Assembly: GCA_029212885.1 (NCBI GenBank)
Contig: JARGPC010000002.1
Coordinates: 352,474-416,473 of the forward strand
Length of the DNA: 64,000 nt
Direction: 5' to 3'
DNA from: Coxiellaceae bacterium
GTDB lineage: Bacteria; Pseudomonadota; Gammaproteobacteria; Coxiellales; Coxiellaceae
In this document: piece by piece, positions 44,422 through 52,502 of the stretch
Position numbering within the stretch: position 1 is the first letter of the stretch
How the letters are laid out: the number at the start of each line of letters is the position of its first letter
The notes under the pieces: generated by a model
Databases searched by the model: none
Seen by the model: only the letters and a program-made list of their open reading frames with translations
Told to the model about the DNA's origin: nothing
Program-made: the position numbers and the translations under genes

Positions 44422-44527
44422 GTAAGGCCACCAGGGATACCTTTCTCGCGAGCAGACATCCCTGTCTTCGTACTCCTTTACCTCCGTGTACCATACGCCG
44501 CTCGAAAGGTACCCCTGGCACCCTTAC
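44422..44527. repeat. 107-bp palindromic element, copy A
   Basis: Begins GTAAGGCCACCAGGGATACC and ends CCCCTGGCACCCTTAC, so the two ends form an imperfect inverted repeat. The interior has TCTTCGTACTCCTTTAC and CGCTCGAAAGG. A second copy lies at 54005-54111 with the same length (107 vs 106 bp) and most bases conserved. Confidence 0.8.
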
Positions 44528-44700
44528 TTGCAGTGGCAGTGTGGCCCCGAATTGTGATCCATATATTATCCTGGTTCCCGTATAAATTGCTACGCAATTT
44601 TACGGGATGACAGCAGAATTGCTACGCAATTTTAATAACCATGGTTATGTTGCTGCTGTGCATTGAGGGCGGGGGATGCATTATGTGACTGTAGTAATCA
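44528..44700. other. Non-coding stretch with small palindromes
   Basis: Contains a hairpin from CCCGTA (44577) to TACGGG (44606) whose core is AAATTGC-TAC-GCAATTT, followed by a second copy of AATTGCTACGCAATTTT at 44617-44633. The CGGGATGAC next to it is an inverted fragment of the GTCATCCCG repeat. No gene seen. Confidence 0.6.
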
Positions 44701-45273
44701 CTAAGCCACTTGTCGAATCTTCTCAACTTTATGTTGGATATAAAACACTGAAGCGCGATAGGCTTGATCACTATGGAACGCATTGCGTGGAATAATAATA
44801 CACGGTGCTTGTGAGGGGCGGGGTAATCGTTGTGCGGAGCAGTATAAATATATACCACTATTGAGTTTTACGATGGCATGCAGCTTGTTCCAGTCTAGGC
44901 ATTGTTGACCTTGTTCTGTTTTATAATTGATGCCGTTTTCATCATACTGCAGGCTAACTTTAGAATCGTCGTGCTGCATCAGTCGGCGATAATGCTTTTG
45001 CACTTTGTGAAAAATATAGTAACTAATTAGGCCTGCACTGATAGTGAAAATTAGTATGTGTACAATTACGCTTATTTGACTCATTGGTATATGTGATAGG
45101 ATGCTTGGCAGTTGTTCACGATGAATGCCGTAACTAAAGTGATATGCCAGTAGTATTATGAGGCTTAGCAGTAGCACAGTGGCAACATTCAAGCCCAGCC
45201 TATTGCGTATATGTACAATAGAGCGCGCAAAAGACGCTCGGTCATTTTTTGTTATCTCGTAATCTAGGCGCAT
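44701..45273 (-). CDS. YcxB-like membrane protein
   Basis: A 190-residue protein with two membrane helices (about residues 28-48 and 68-90), then a soluble domain reading VSLQYDENGINYKTEQGQQ, LDWNKLHAIVK, YLYCSA and CIIIPRNAF. This is the YcxB-like fold, related to PH-like membrane-associated domains. Role unknown. Start has GGAACGGGT upstream. Isolated minus-strand gene facing the repeat island. Confidence 0.7.
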   Translation of the reverse strand: MRLDYEITKNDRASFARSIVHIRNRLGLNVATVLLLSLIILLAYHFSYGIHREQLPSILSHIPMSQISVIVHILIFTISAGLISYYIFHKVQKHYRRLMQHDDSKVSLQYDENGINYKTEQGQQCLDWNKLHAIVKLNSGIYLYCSAQRLPRPSQAPCIIIPRNAFHSDQAYRASVFYIQHKVEKIRQVA

Positions 45274-45480
45274 ACCCGTTCCAATATATTCTCATTTCTG
45301 TCGGTCATTATAGGCGAGGACTATTAAAACAATCTTAAACGGAATAAAAATACCTGGTGTAAAATTTATTGATTTCATTAATGGTTGAGTTATTTTTGTG
45401 CGAGTGAAATAAAGAGCATGCCTAGCAGTTGCAGATGAAATTTGCTATGTTGTTGGCACAAAAAAATAAGGAGAAGTTCG

Positions 45481-46587
45481 ATGATTCCCACCAAGGAAAA
45501 CGCTACGTTTGAAAATCCAGCAGGTACTGACGGATTTGAGTTTCTAGAGTTTATTGCTGATACCCCCGATGAATTGCATAAATTATTTACTGGTATGGGC
45601 TTTGTAAAAACCGGTCAACATAAAACTCAGCCTGTTGAATTATGGCAGCAGGGAGATATCAACTTTGTAATCAATAGTAACCCTAATGGCTTTGCTAAAC
45701 AATTTTACCAGCAACACGGCCCATCTGTACCGGGTATGGCATTTCGGGTTAAAGATTTAGATGTTGCATACCAGCACTGCTTATCTAAAGGTGCAAAGCC
45801 TTATGCGGGTATGGATAGCGATTGGACGGATGGTCAAGTTAAAGTCATTCATGGCATCGGTGGAAACCTATTATATCTGGTTGATAAATATGGTGATGAG
45901 AACATCTATACTAGTTTGTTTGATATGGATGCTGCCGCTGTTGCTAAAGCACAAGATAAACCAACGTTAACCTATATTGATCACGTTACACATAATGTGT
46001 TTAAAGGTGGTATGGATGAATGGGCGCAGTTTTATGTCGACTTATTTAGTTTTTATCAAATTCGTTATTTTGACATTCAAGGCAAATTTACCGGTTTACA
46101 CAGCCGTGCGTTAACCAGCCCTTGTAAAAAAATCAGTATCCCGATTAATGAGCCAACAGATCAGCAGTCACAAATTCAAGAATATTTGGATATATATAAA
46201 GGTGAAGGCATTCAGCATATTGCCTTAGGCACAGACGATATCTATCAGTCGGTTGAAGACTTGCAAAATATCGGCATGAAATTTTTGGATACGCCATTGA
46301 CTTATTACCGTATGATTAACGATCGTTTGCCTGGCCATGGTGAACCATTAGATCGTATGGAAAAAGATCGTGTATTAATTGATGGTTCAACCGAAAACGG
46401 TGTTGAAACCTTATTGCAAATTTTTACAGAAACGGTTATTGGCCCAGTGTTTTTTGAGATCATTCAACGCAAAGGTGATGAAGGCTTTGGTGAAGGTAAT
46501 TTTCAGGCACTGTTCGATTCAATGGAGCTAGACCAAATTGAGCGCGGTGTGGTTACGCCTACGCATGAAGAGCAGGAGTCAACATGA
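45481..46587 (+). CDS. hppD: 4-hydroxyphenylpyruvate dioxygenase
   Basis: A 368-residue iron(II) dioxygenase that turns 4-hydroxyphenylpyruvate into homogentisate. The three metal ligands are in IDHVTHNV (His), GIQHIALGTDD (His) and VFFEIIQRKG (Glu), followed by the diagnostic GFGEGNFQALF. AAGGAG precedes the ATG at 45481. It overlaps the fumarylacetoacetase-like gene by 4 bp and leads the operon hppD-fah-maiA. In Legionella this enzyme makes pyomelanin precursors. Confidence 0.95.
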   Translation: MIPTKENATFENPAGTDGFEFLEFIADTPDELHKLFTGMGFVKTGQHKTQPVELWQQGDINFVINSNPNGFAKQFYQQHGPSVPGMAFRVKDLDVAYQHCLSKGAKPYAGMDSDWTDGQVKVIHGIGGNLLYLVDKYGDENIYTSLFDMDAAAVAKAQDKPTLTYIDHVTHNVFKGGMDEWAQFYVDLFSFYQIRYFDIQGKFTGLHSRALTSPCKKISIPINEPTDQQSQIQEYLDIYKGEGIQHIALGTDDIYQSVEDLQNIGMKFLDTPLTYYRMINDRLPGHGEPLDRMEKDRVLIDGSTENGVETLLQIFTETVIGPVFFEIIQRKGDEGFGEGNFQALFDSMELDQIERGVVTPTHEEQEST

Positions 46588-47591
46588 AATTAGCGACATT
46601 AAAAACCAAATCACGTGATGGCCAGCTGATTATTGTAAGCCAAGATAACCAAATGGCTGTGCGAGCGCATGACATTGCATTAACGATGCAGCAAGCTCTG
46701 GATGATTGGCAAGAAGTTGAACCATTATTGGTAAAAAAATACGCGGCATTAAATAATGGTGATTGTGATGATGCGTTTGCGTTTGATCAAACGCAGTGTC
46801 ATTCGCCATTGCCACGTGCTTATCAGTGGGCTGATGGCAGTGCTTATGTAAATCACGTCGAGTTGGTGCGTAAGGCGCGCGGCGCTGAAATGCCAGAAAA
46901 TTTTTGGCATGATCCGTTGATGTATCAAGGTGGTAGCGATAAATTTATTGCGCCAAATGATCCGATTCAGATAGCTGATACCGCGTGGGGTATCGATTTT
47001 GAAGCAGAAATAGCAGTGATTACACGTGATGTGCCAATGGGCGTTAGTGCTGATGATGCGGCGGAGTATATTAGTTTGGTGATGTTGGTAAATGACGTCT
47101 CTCTGCGGGGGTTAATTCCGAATGAGCTAGCGAAAGGGTTTGGCTTTTTCCAAAGCAAGCCTTCGAGCGCATTTTCTCCATTAGCAGTTTCGGTAGATGA
47201 GTTAGGTGCCGCATGGAAAGACGCTAAATTGCATTTGCCACTGCGTTCAACGTTAAACGGTGAGATATTTGGTCAGCCGAATGCAGGCGTTGATATGACT
47301 TTTAATTTTGCGCAATTGATTGCCCATGCCGCCAAGTCGCGACCATTGGGTGCGGGTACGATTATTGGTTCGGGTACGATATCGAATACCGATCGTTCTA
47401 GCGGGTCTTCATGCTTAGCTGAAAAGCGCACCTTAGAAAAAATTGCTGATGGTGAACCTAAGACGCCATTTATGCAGTTTGGTGATACGATTCGCATTGA
47501 AATGTTAGATGCAAATGGTAAATCTATTTTTGGTGAAATTGATCAAACCGTTGAGCAGTATGTGCCTGCAAAAGATAAGGCTTCTGTATGA
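46584..47591 (+). CDS. fahA: Fumarylacetoacetate hydrolase family protein
   Basis: A 335-residue FAH-family enzyme of the short bacterial type that accompanies homogentisate genes. Conserved blocks are DFEAEIAVIT (metal Glu pair), VMLVNDVSLRGL, FGFFQSKPSS, and IIGSGTISN. It cleaves fumarylacetoacetate to fumarate and acetoacetate. It overlaps hppD upstream and maiA downstream by 4 bp each, confirming a three-gene operon. Confidence 0.88.
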   Translation: MKLATLKTKSRDGQLIIVSQDNQMAVRAHDIALTMQQALDDWQEVEPLLVKKYAALNNGDCDDAFAFDQTQCHSPLPRAYQWADGSAYVNHVELVRKARGAEMPENFWHDPLMYQGGSDKFIAPNDPIQIADTAWGIDFEAEIAVITRDVPMGVSADDAAEYISLVMLVNDVSLRGLIPNELAKGFGFFQSKPSSAFSPLAVSVDELGAAWKDAKLHLPLRSTLNGEIFGQPNAGVDMTFNFAQLIAHAAKSRPLGAGTIIGSGTISNTDRSSGSSCLAEKRTLEKIADGEPKTPFMQFGDTIRIEMLDANGKSIFGEIDQTVEQYVPAKDKASV

Positions 47592-48220
47592 TTAAGTTGT
47601 ATGATTATTTTCGTTCAACGGCTAGCTATCGCGTGCGCATTGCATTAAATATTAAGCAGCAAGCGTATGAGTTAGTGGAAGTGCATTTAGTGAAGGATGG
47701 CGGCGAGCAGCATGGAGAAGCTTATCGCCGTTTGAATCCACAAGGACGAGTGCCAGCATTGCAAGACGGTGATTTGGTATTAACGCAATCGATGGCGATC
47801 TTGGAATATTTAGAAGCCAAGTATCCTGAACCGACTTTGTTGCCGGGTAATTTGGAGCAGCAAGCTCATATGCGTGCGATGGCTAACATTATCGCTTGCG
47901 ATATTCATCCGCTGAATAACTTAGCTGTTTTACAGTATTTGGTTAATGAGTTGCAGTGCGATGATCAGCAAAAAATCGCTTGGTATCATCATTGGTTGCG
48001 CTTAGGCTTCGAGGCTATAGAAAAAATGCTTACAAGCGATGGGGCATATTGCTTTGGTGATCAGGTCAGCTTGGCTGATATTTGTTTGATCCCGCAAGTG
48101 TATAATGCTGAACGGTTCGATTTTGATTTGCAACCGTATCCAAGGATTTGTGAAATTAACCAAGCGTGTTTGGAGTTGCCGGTGTTTGCTAAGGCGGCAC
48201 CACAAACTACGAGTGTTTAA
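47588..48220 (+). CDS. maiA: Maleylacetoacetate isomerase (zeta-class GST)
   Basis: A 210-residue zeta-class glutathione transferase. The active-site segment YFRSTASYRVRIALN has the Ser/Arg pattern of the class, followed by NPQGRVPAL and LTQSMAILEYLE for glutathione binding. It isomerises maleylacetoacetate to fumarylacetoacetate. ATGA overlap with the upstream fah gene. A REP element begins 18 bp after its stop. Confidence 0.92.
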   Translation: MIKLYDYFRSTASYRVRIALNIKQQAYELVEVHLVKDGGEQHGEAYRRLNPQGRVPALQDGDLVLTQSMAILEYLEAKYPEPTLLPGNLEQQAHMRAMANIIACDIHPLNNLAVLQYLVNELQCDDQQKIAWYHHWLRLGFEAIEKMLTSDGAYCFGDQVSLADICLIPQVYNAERFDFDLQPYPRICEINQACLELPVFAKAAPQTTSV

Positions 48221-48238
48221 GTAAGGAATGACAGCTTG

Positions 48239-48290
48239 GTCATCCCGGACCCCCGGGTCTTTGCTCGGGGCAGGCCCGATCCGGGATCCA
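48239..48290. repeat. REP element (GTCATCCCGG family)
   Basis: A palindrome starting GTCATCCCGGACCCC and ending GATCCGGGATCC, located between maiA and the DUF5993 gene. It may also serve as the maiA terminator. Confidence 0.75.
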
Positions 48291-48318
48291 AATATTATGG
48301 CTAAATAAGGAGACTGCC

Positions 48319-48474
48319 ATGATGGCATTACTATTTTTATTGGATACAGTGGCAATGGCGTTTGCCTGGTGTGGTCAGCGACGAATTGCGTTGTGGGTGT
48401 TTTTCATTAGTTTGATCTTATCGTCTGTGTGGTTCGCGCATCATCTAAATACACATTTGCATTTGAATTTATAA
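48319..48474 (+). CDS. DUF5993 family small membrane protein
   Basis: A 51-residue peptide with AAGGAG before the ATG. Two membrane helices (MALLFLLDTVAMAFAW and IALWVFFISLILSSVWF) are joined by a short basic loop (CGQRRI), followed by HHLNTHLHLNL. This matches the DUF5993 pattern that sits next to DsbB-like genes in many proteobacteria. It precedes dsbB by 11 bp, so the two are probably a functional pair. Confidence 0.7.
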   Translation: MMALLFLLDTVAMAFAWCGQRRIALWVFFISLILSSVWFAHHLNTHLHLNL

Positions 48475-48485
48475 AGGGATATTTC

Positions 48486-49073
48486 ATGGAAGAGTCGAAG
48501 CTGGTCGGGTGCTACAAAGCTTACAACATGATCGAACTGTTATTAATTTTGTTGGTTTTATTATTGGCGGTGGGCTTTCAGTTTATTTTTCGTGAGCTGC
48601 CATGCCCATTGTGTTTAATGCAGCGCTTAGGCTTGTTGGGCGTGGCTTTTGCGCTAGTGTTGAATCTGCGCTATGGGCCTAAACCGATTCATTACGGTTT
48701 GTCTTTACTGTCTGCCTTGTTTAGTGCGTTTGTCGCACTTCGTCAAATTGCACTGCATATCATTCCGGGAACAGGCAGCTTTGGAAACCAATTTATGGGC
48801 TTTCATTTGTATACCTGGTCCTTTATTATTTCAATGGCGGTGGTGTTATTTAACACCTTGGTGTTGTGTGTTAATCAGCAGTATTTCTTGAGTCGCCACT
48901 TATTTGAAGTTAAGTGGCGTGGACTTTCCCATTTGCTGTTTGCGATTGTATTATGCTTTAGTTTCTTTTTATGCGTTACGGTTTTTTTGCAATGCGGCAT
49001 GCGCCAATGCCCGGATAATCCGAAACATTATCTGTATGCTAAGCAAGACACGGCCCATCGTTCATTGTGGTGA
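48486..49073 (+). CDS. dsbB: Disulfide bond formation protein B family (DsbB-like)
   Basis: A 195-residue inner membrane protein with about five hydrophobic segments. The quinone-side redox motif is CPLC (ELPCPLCLMQRLG) after the first helix. A further cysteine pair lies near the C-terminus (QCGMRQCPD), which differs from the classical DsbB periplasmic loop and suggests a DsbI-like variant. AAAGG precedes the ATG at 48486. It follows the DUF5993 peptide by 11 bp. It oxidises a DsbA-type partner; none is in the window. Confidence 0.85.
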   Translation: MEESKLVGCYKAYNMIELLLILLVLLLAVGFQFIFRELPCPLCLMQRLGLLGVAFALVLNLRYGPKPIHYGLSLLSALFSAFVALRQIALHIIPGTGSFGNQFMGFHLYTWSFIISMAVVLFNTLVLCVNQQYFLSRHLFEVKWRGLSHLLFAIVLCFSFFLCVTVFLQCGMRQCPDNPKHYLYAKQDTAHRSLW

Positions 49074-49204
49074 TGTCAAGTTCCTAGCGTAACTTCTTGT
49101 CTGTTGAAACTGACTAAAGCAAGAGCATCGCCATTGAGCTTATTTTGAATTGGTTGAGTTAACCAGGCAGTTTTGTGAGGCCACTACATTAGCATTCTAT
49201 GGGG

Positions 49205-49243
49205 GGGGCAGAGTGAGGATTCAGTCTTTGGATTGCCCCTTTT
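49205..49243 (+). terminator. Rho-independent terminator candidate after dsbB
   Basis: GGGGCA and TGCCCC form a stem followed by TTTTGTT. It lies about 130 bp after the dsbB stop and just before the promoter region of the small 49320 gene. A run of eight G precedes it. Confidence 0.45.
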
Positions 49244-49319
49244 GTTCTCCTTATAAGCTTTAAATAAGCCTGTGTTACTATCACTTTCGCATTCCTTATC
49301 GAGTGTGAGAGGGAGTGTC

Positions 49320-49508
49320 ATGGGTAAGGCGCAGCGTGATTTAAGATCATTGAGTCGTATAGAATATATTGGCGTCATGACTAGTCTATTGGCTGGTAGC
49401 GCGTTAGGTGTGTGTAATATTTCGTCTCAAGGTAGGGTTTCGAGCTTGATTAAAGCAGGTCAGCTGGTCATGGCGCCTATCATGCTGTTAATGATTACCT
49501 TGAAATGA
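49320..49508 (+). CDS. Small membrane protein
   Basis: A 62-residue peptide with GAGGGAG at a good distance before the ATG. After the basic start GKAQRDLRSLSRIEY it has two hydrophobic stretches (VMTSLLAGSALGV and GQLVMAPIMLLMIT). No family recognised. Its 3' end overlaps the convergent ATP-pyrophosphatase gene by 21 bp, which lowers confidence. Confidence 0.45.
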   Translation: MGKAQRDLRSLSRIEYIGVMTSLLAGSALGVCNISSQGRVSSLIKAGQLVMAPIMLLMITLK

Positions 49509-50147
49509 AACTTTAGATACCATTAAGCCATTGTACTCATATGGGTTACCAAGCATCACATCAAGTTTTGATTTAAACAAAGGCCCATCATATACAATGG
49601 TGTGATATTCACCATTTTCACCGCAAATATCCATAGAGTTAGAGTCACTTAATTGAACGATCTCTTTAAGTCTCTTTTCGTCAACAGGCTGACCTAGCCA
49701 CTCTTTAGGAATAATATCTTTTACAGCAGCAGAGATGATGAGCTCATAACCTAAAGTTAGTAATTTACTCATAAGTTGGATCCTATCTTGTTGCCATAAT
49801 GGCTTCAATACAGTTATTCCGCTTTTTATAGCACATTCATTAATCCAATTAGGTGCACCCTTGATCAAATCAATATCCCCCGTAACCACAGCGTCTATAC
49901 CTTCATCTTTCAGGCTTTGTAGGGCTTGTTCATATCCTTCTCTGAAATCACCAGTTATCGTAATAATTTGATGTAGCAAGCCAATGGAGTTAGCTTGTGC
50001 TTTCATGATATCAATTGGGTGTGCTTTGAAATCAGGGTTTTCTGGAGCAAAAGTAATTAATCGACTAACCTGATGCCCTTCATCAAGCACTGACTGTAAG
50101 GCTAGTACAGAGTCTTTACCTCCTGTCCAAAGAACAACTACTCTCAT
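49488..50147 (-). CDS. Dph6-type ATP pyrophosphatase (adenine nucleotide alpha hydrolase)
   Basis: A 219-residue PP-loop ATPase beginning RVVVLWTGGKDSVLALQ, the T/SGGKDS motif. It also has AVVTGDIDLIKGAPNWINEC and the family terminus GENGEYHTIVYDGPLF. This pattern belongs to the MJ0570/Dph6 group, which in eukaryotes amidates diphthine and in archaea is widespread. Bacteria make no diphthamide, so the substrate must differ. Its start overlaps the stop of a tiny upstream frame. GC and codon use do not look foreign by eye. Confidence 0.82.
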   Translation of the reverse strand: MRVVVLWTGGKDSVLALQSVLDEGHQVSRLITFAPENPDFKAHPIDIMKAQANSIGLLHQIITITGDFREGYEQALQSLKDEGIDAVVTGDIDLIKGAPNWINECAIKSGITVLKPLWQQDRIQLMSKLLTLGYELIISAAVKDIIPKEWLGQPVDEKRLKEIVQLSDSNSMDICGENGEYHTIVYDGPLFKSKLDVMLGNPYEYNGLMVSKVSFQGNH

Positions 50148-50224
50148 TTAGGCTTTATTTCAGAAAAATAATGCTTACTCTTCAAGCGTTTTTCTTTATC
50201 AAGATCATGCTCTCTCTCAATCAC
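50144..50224 (-). CDS. Possible small ORF before the Dph6-type gene
   Basis: A minus-strand frame from a GTG at 50224 (GAGGTG upstream) encodes 26 charged residues ending HYFSEIKPK, with its TGA overlapping the ATG of the Dph6-type gene. The open frame extends about 19 codons further upstream. It may be a degraded gene tail or a coupled micro-ORF. Confidence 0.25.
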   Translation of the reverse strand: MIEREHDLDKEKRLKSKHYFSEIKPK

Positions 50225-50313
50225 CTCTGTCACCTCTATTTTCAAGTGGGTTGATCTGCCCCTATTTCGGTGGGGACGACTCCTAGTAAGCTTTCATTAA
50301 CTTAAAACTCATC

Positions 50314-50793
50314 TTACTGCGTATGTAATTGCAGTGTATAAACGCCCGCCGGGTATTTATAGTCACTGATTGGTGTGATGCTGATCATTCCAGAGCCTGC
50401 GAAGCCTTGGCATGTGCTTAGTTTTGCGTTATTAGCCGAAATAGTTAGCATTGAATTGGTGTGAAATTTAGACCACATGGCCGTTGTTGGTTCAAGTTGG
50501 CCGCAGCTGCCAATGATAACCTGGAATGGGAAAAATTTAGCACCAGTAGGGCTGCTAAAACTAGCTGTTAATTGAATCGGCGCACCAGAGTTGTTATAGA
50601 ACCAGCGGTTTTGATCAAACACGTAACCTTGCGCAAGTATAACCTCGGTTGGATAGACTTTGACTTGACTGCCAGCAACGAGTTGATAGCTTGCTATGTG
50701 TCCGGGTGTTGCGACGTTGATTTTAATTTGAGGACCTGCTGCGTAGGCAGTAATGCAAAGCGTTGAAAGTGCAAGTGTGAATAACTGTCGCAT
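50314..50793 (-). CDS. Small secreted protein of unknown function
   Basis: A 159-residue protein with signal peptide (RQLFTLALSTLCITAYAAG). The mature region is beta-rich with two cysteines (IGSCGQLEPT and LSTCQGFAG) that probably pair. TAGGAA precedes the ATG. Comparable in size and style to the 22636 protein but without obvious similarity. No family recognised. Confidence 0.65.
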   Translation of the reverse strand: MRQLFTLALSTLCITAYAAGPQIKINVATPGHIASYQLVAGSQVKVYPTEVILAQGYVFDQNRWFYNNSGAPIQLTASFSSPTGAKFFPFQVIIGSCGQLEPTTAMWSKFHTNSMLTISANNAKLSTCQGFAGSGMISITPISDYKYPAGVYTLQLHTQ

Positions 50794-50948
50794 GGTGCTT
50801 TCCTAAAAAGTTGGTTTTTACTGGCATTAAAATAATGGCGGTATGTTAACACAGTTTTGACAGTTATCAAGGTTGATATTTTAGCCTTACCGATTAGAGG
50901 CTCAATTAATGTATGTAGTACGACATACTACGAGTTGTGTGGTCCACG

Positions 50949-51251
50949 TTAGATGGAATGGTAATTTAGAGTTTCATTCTGTGTTAACTGATGGCGAGCC
51001 CCGTAAATTTTATATCCATATCTGAGAACCATGCCTATAGTTATATGCTTGTATTTTTCTAGTTCACGCAGTTTAGATTCGAGCTCTTTGATTAGCTCTT
51101 TTTGCTCATTTACTTGCTGTGTTAATGGGGGGATAAGTTGTAATACTTGTTCTAGTTGATTTTCAACTTGTGCCAGCCTGCTTATTGTTAATTCATGGAT
51201 TGGGGCGGTTGATGTATCGGAATTCTCTTGTTTAGTTTCAGCTCGGGACAT
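50949..51251 (-). CDS. Small coiled-coil protein
   Basis: A 100-residue protein with a strong coiled coil from about residue 22 to 68 (AQVENQLEQVLQLI, QQVNEQKELIKELESKLREL). AAGGTG precedes the ATG at 51251; the longer GTG frame adds three residues. There is a short N-terminal polar region and a C-terminal YKIYGARHQL tail. Possible scaffold or oligomerisation protein; no family recognised. Confidence 0.6.
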   Translation of the reverse strand: MSRAETKQENSDTSTAPIHELTISRLAQVENQLEQVLQLIPPLTQQVNEQKELIKELESKLRELEKYKHITIGMVLRYGYKIYGARHQLTQNETLNYHSI

Positions 51252-51392
51252 AAAAAACACCTTATATTAATATATTTCATTTTACGTCTCCTAAGTCATC
51301 CACATGACGTGATATTGTAGCGATAAGCTTATTATAAGACAAGGCTTATTGATGTAACGCTTTCATGGGGGTAGCTCATTTCGTGTAAAATT

Positions 51393-52493
51393 TTACGTAG
51401 ATTGACCCAGGATGTTTGTTAGTTCACGAATAAATATTTGGTTTTCTTCAACGGTGCCGACAGTAACACGTAAATAGTCACTCATTTTATATGGTGTTAG
51501 CGGTCTAACAACGATGCCTTGCTCTTGTAGTTGCTGCGCAATATCATTGGCTTTTGAGCCCAGTTTTATAGTGATAAAATTGGCAGACTTGTCGATATAT
51601 TCAATGCCCAGCTGATCAAATTGCTCGCCTAAATAGGCCAAGCCGGTATCATTATTGGCGACACTATGTTCGATATAGGTTTGGTCATCTATTGCAGCAT
51701 TGGCAGCTGCTAAAGTTAAGCTCGGCAGATTGAATGGTTTACGTGCGCGATTCATTTGTTCGGCTAAAGATGCAGAGCTTAAGCTGTAACCAAAACGCAT
51801 ACCGGATAAGCCATAGGCTTTAGAAAACGTGTGTAACACAATCAGGTTGGGGTAATCATCAACGCAATGTGCCATCGATTCATAATGAGGCATTGTCATG
51901 TAATCAACATAGGCTTCATCAATCACCACCACAACATGTGGTGGCACACGTTCGATGAAATGTTTTAAGGTTTTTGCTTTTATCCAAGTGCCTGTAGGGT
52001 TGTTGGGGTTAGCCATAAAAATAGCGCGAGTATCTTCAGTAATCGCTGCTAATATGGCTTCAGGGTCTTGATGGAAATCGTTATCTTTGACAAAAACAGG
52101 CTTAGCGCGATTGGCTGTGCCAAGTATATAATACAAACCAAACCCATGCTCAGTAATAATGAATTCGCCGACTGGATTAACAAAGCTGTAAAAAATCATT
52201 TCTATCAATTCAGATGAACCGACACCAAAAATGACTTGATCTCTATTAAGGTTCCATTTGTTAGCAATTTTTTGGCGCAGTTCTGGTGATTCATCATCAG
52301 GGTAACGATGTATATGATGTACGGCATCGATAATCGCTTGTTGCACTTTGGGACTTGGACCTAAAGGGTTTTCATTGCTGGCAAGTTTAATGACCTTATC
52401 AACGTTATGTTCGCGCATGATCTTTTCTTCAGTTTTGCCCGGCACATAAGGTGTTATACCGCTAATCGCGGGGTTGTGATGTATTTTGGTCAT
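51393..52493 (-). CDS. hisC: HisC-like PLP aminotransferase (probable aromatic/histidinol-phosphate aminotransferase)
   Basis: A 366-residue class I/II aminotransferase. SNENPLGPS is the N-terminal HisC motif; ANPNNPTGTW and DEAYVDYM position PLP; the PLP lysine is in HTFSKAYGLSGMRFGY. HisC paralogues often transaminate tyrosine and phenylalanine. It lies 10 bp downstream of hmgA in the same direction and no other his gene is present, so supply of 4-hydroxyphenylpyruvate to HppD is more likely than histidine synthesis. TAGGAA precedes the ATG. Confidence 0.85.
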   Translation of the reverse strand: MTKIHHNPAISGITPYVPGKTEEKIMREHNVDKVIKLASNENPLGPSPKVQQAIIDAVHHIHRYPDDESPELRQKIANKWNLNRDQVIFGVGSSELIEMIFYSFVNPVGEFIITEHGFGLYYILGTANRAKPVFVKDNDFHQDPEAILAAITEDTRAIFMANPNNPTGTWIKAKTLKHFIERVPPHVVVVIDEAYVDYMTMPHYESMAHCVDDYPNLIVLHTFSKAYGLSGMRFGYSLSSASLAEQMNRARKPFNLPSLTLAAANAAIDDQTYIEHSVANNDTGLAYLGEQFDQLGIEYIDKSANFITIKLGSKANDIAQQLQEQGIVVRPLTPYKMSDYLRVTVGTVEENQIFIRELTNILGQST

Positions 52494-52502
52494 GCTGTAT
52501 TC

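Noticed and set aside
44622-44858. Minus-strand frame overlapping the YcxB-like gene
   Set aside because: Shadow frame; the YcxB-like reading has a coherent fold pattern.
49201-49208. G8 tract as a phase-variation switch
   Set aside because: It lies outside any supported gene and next to a terminator-like stem.
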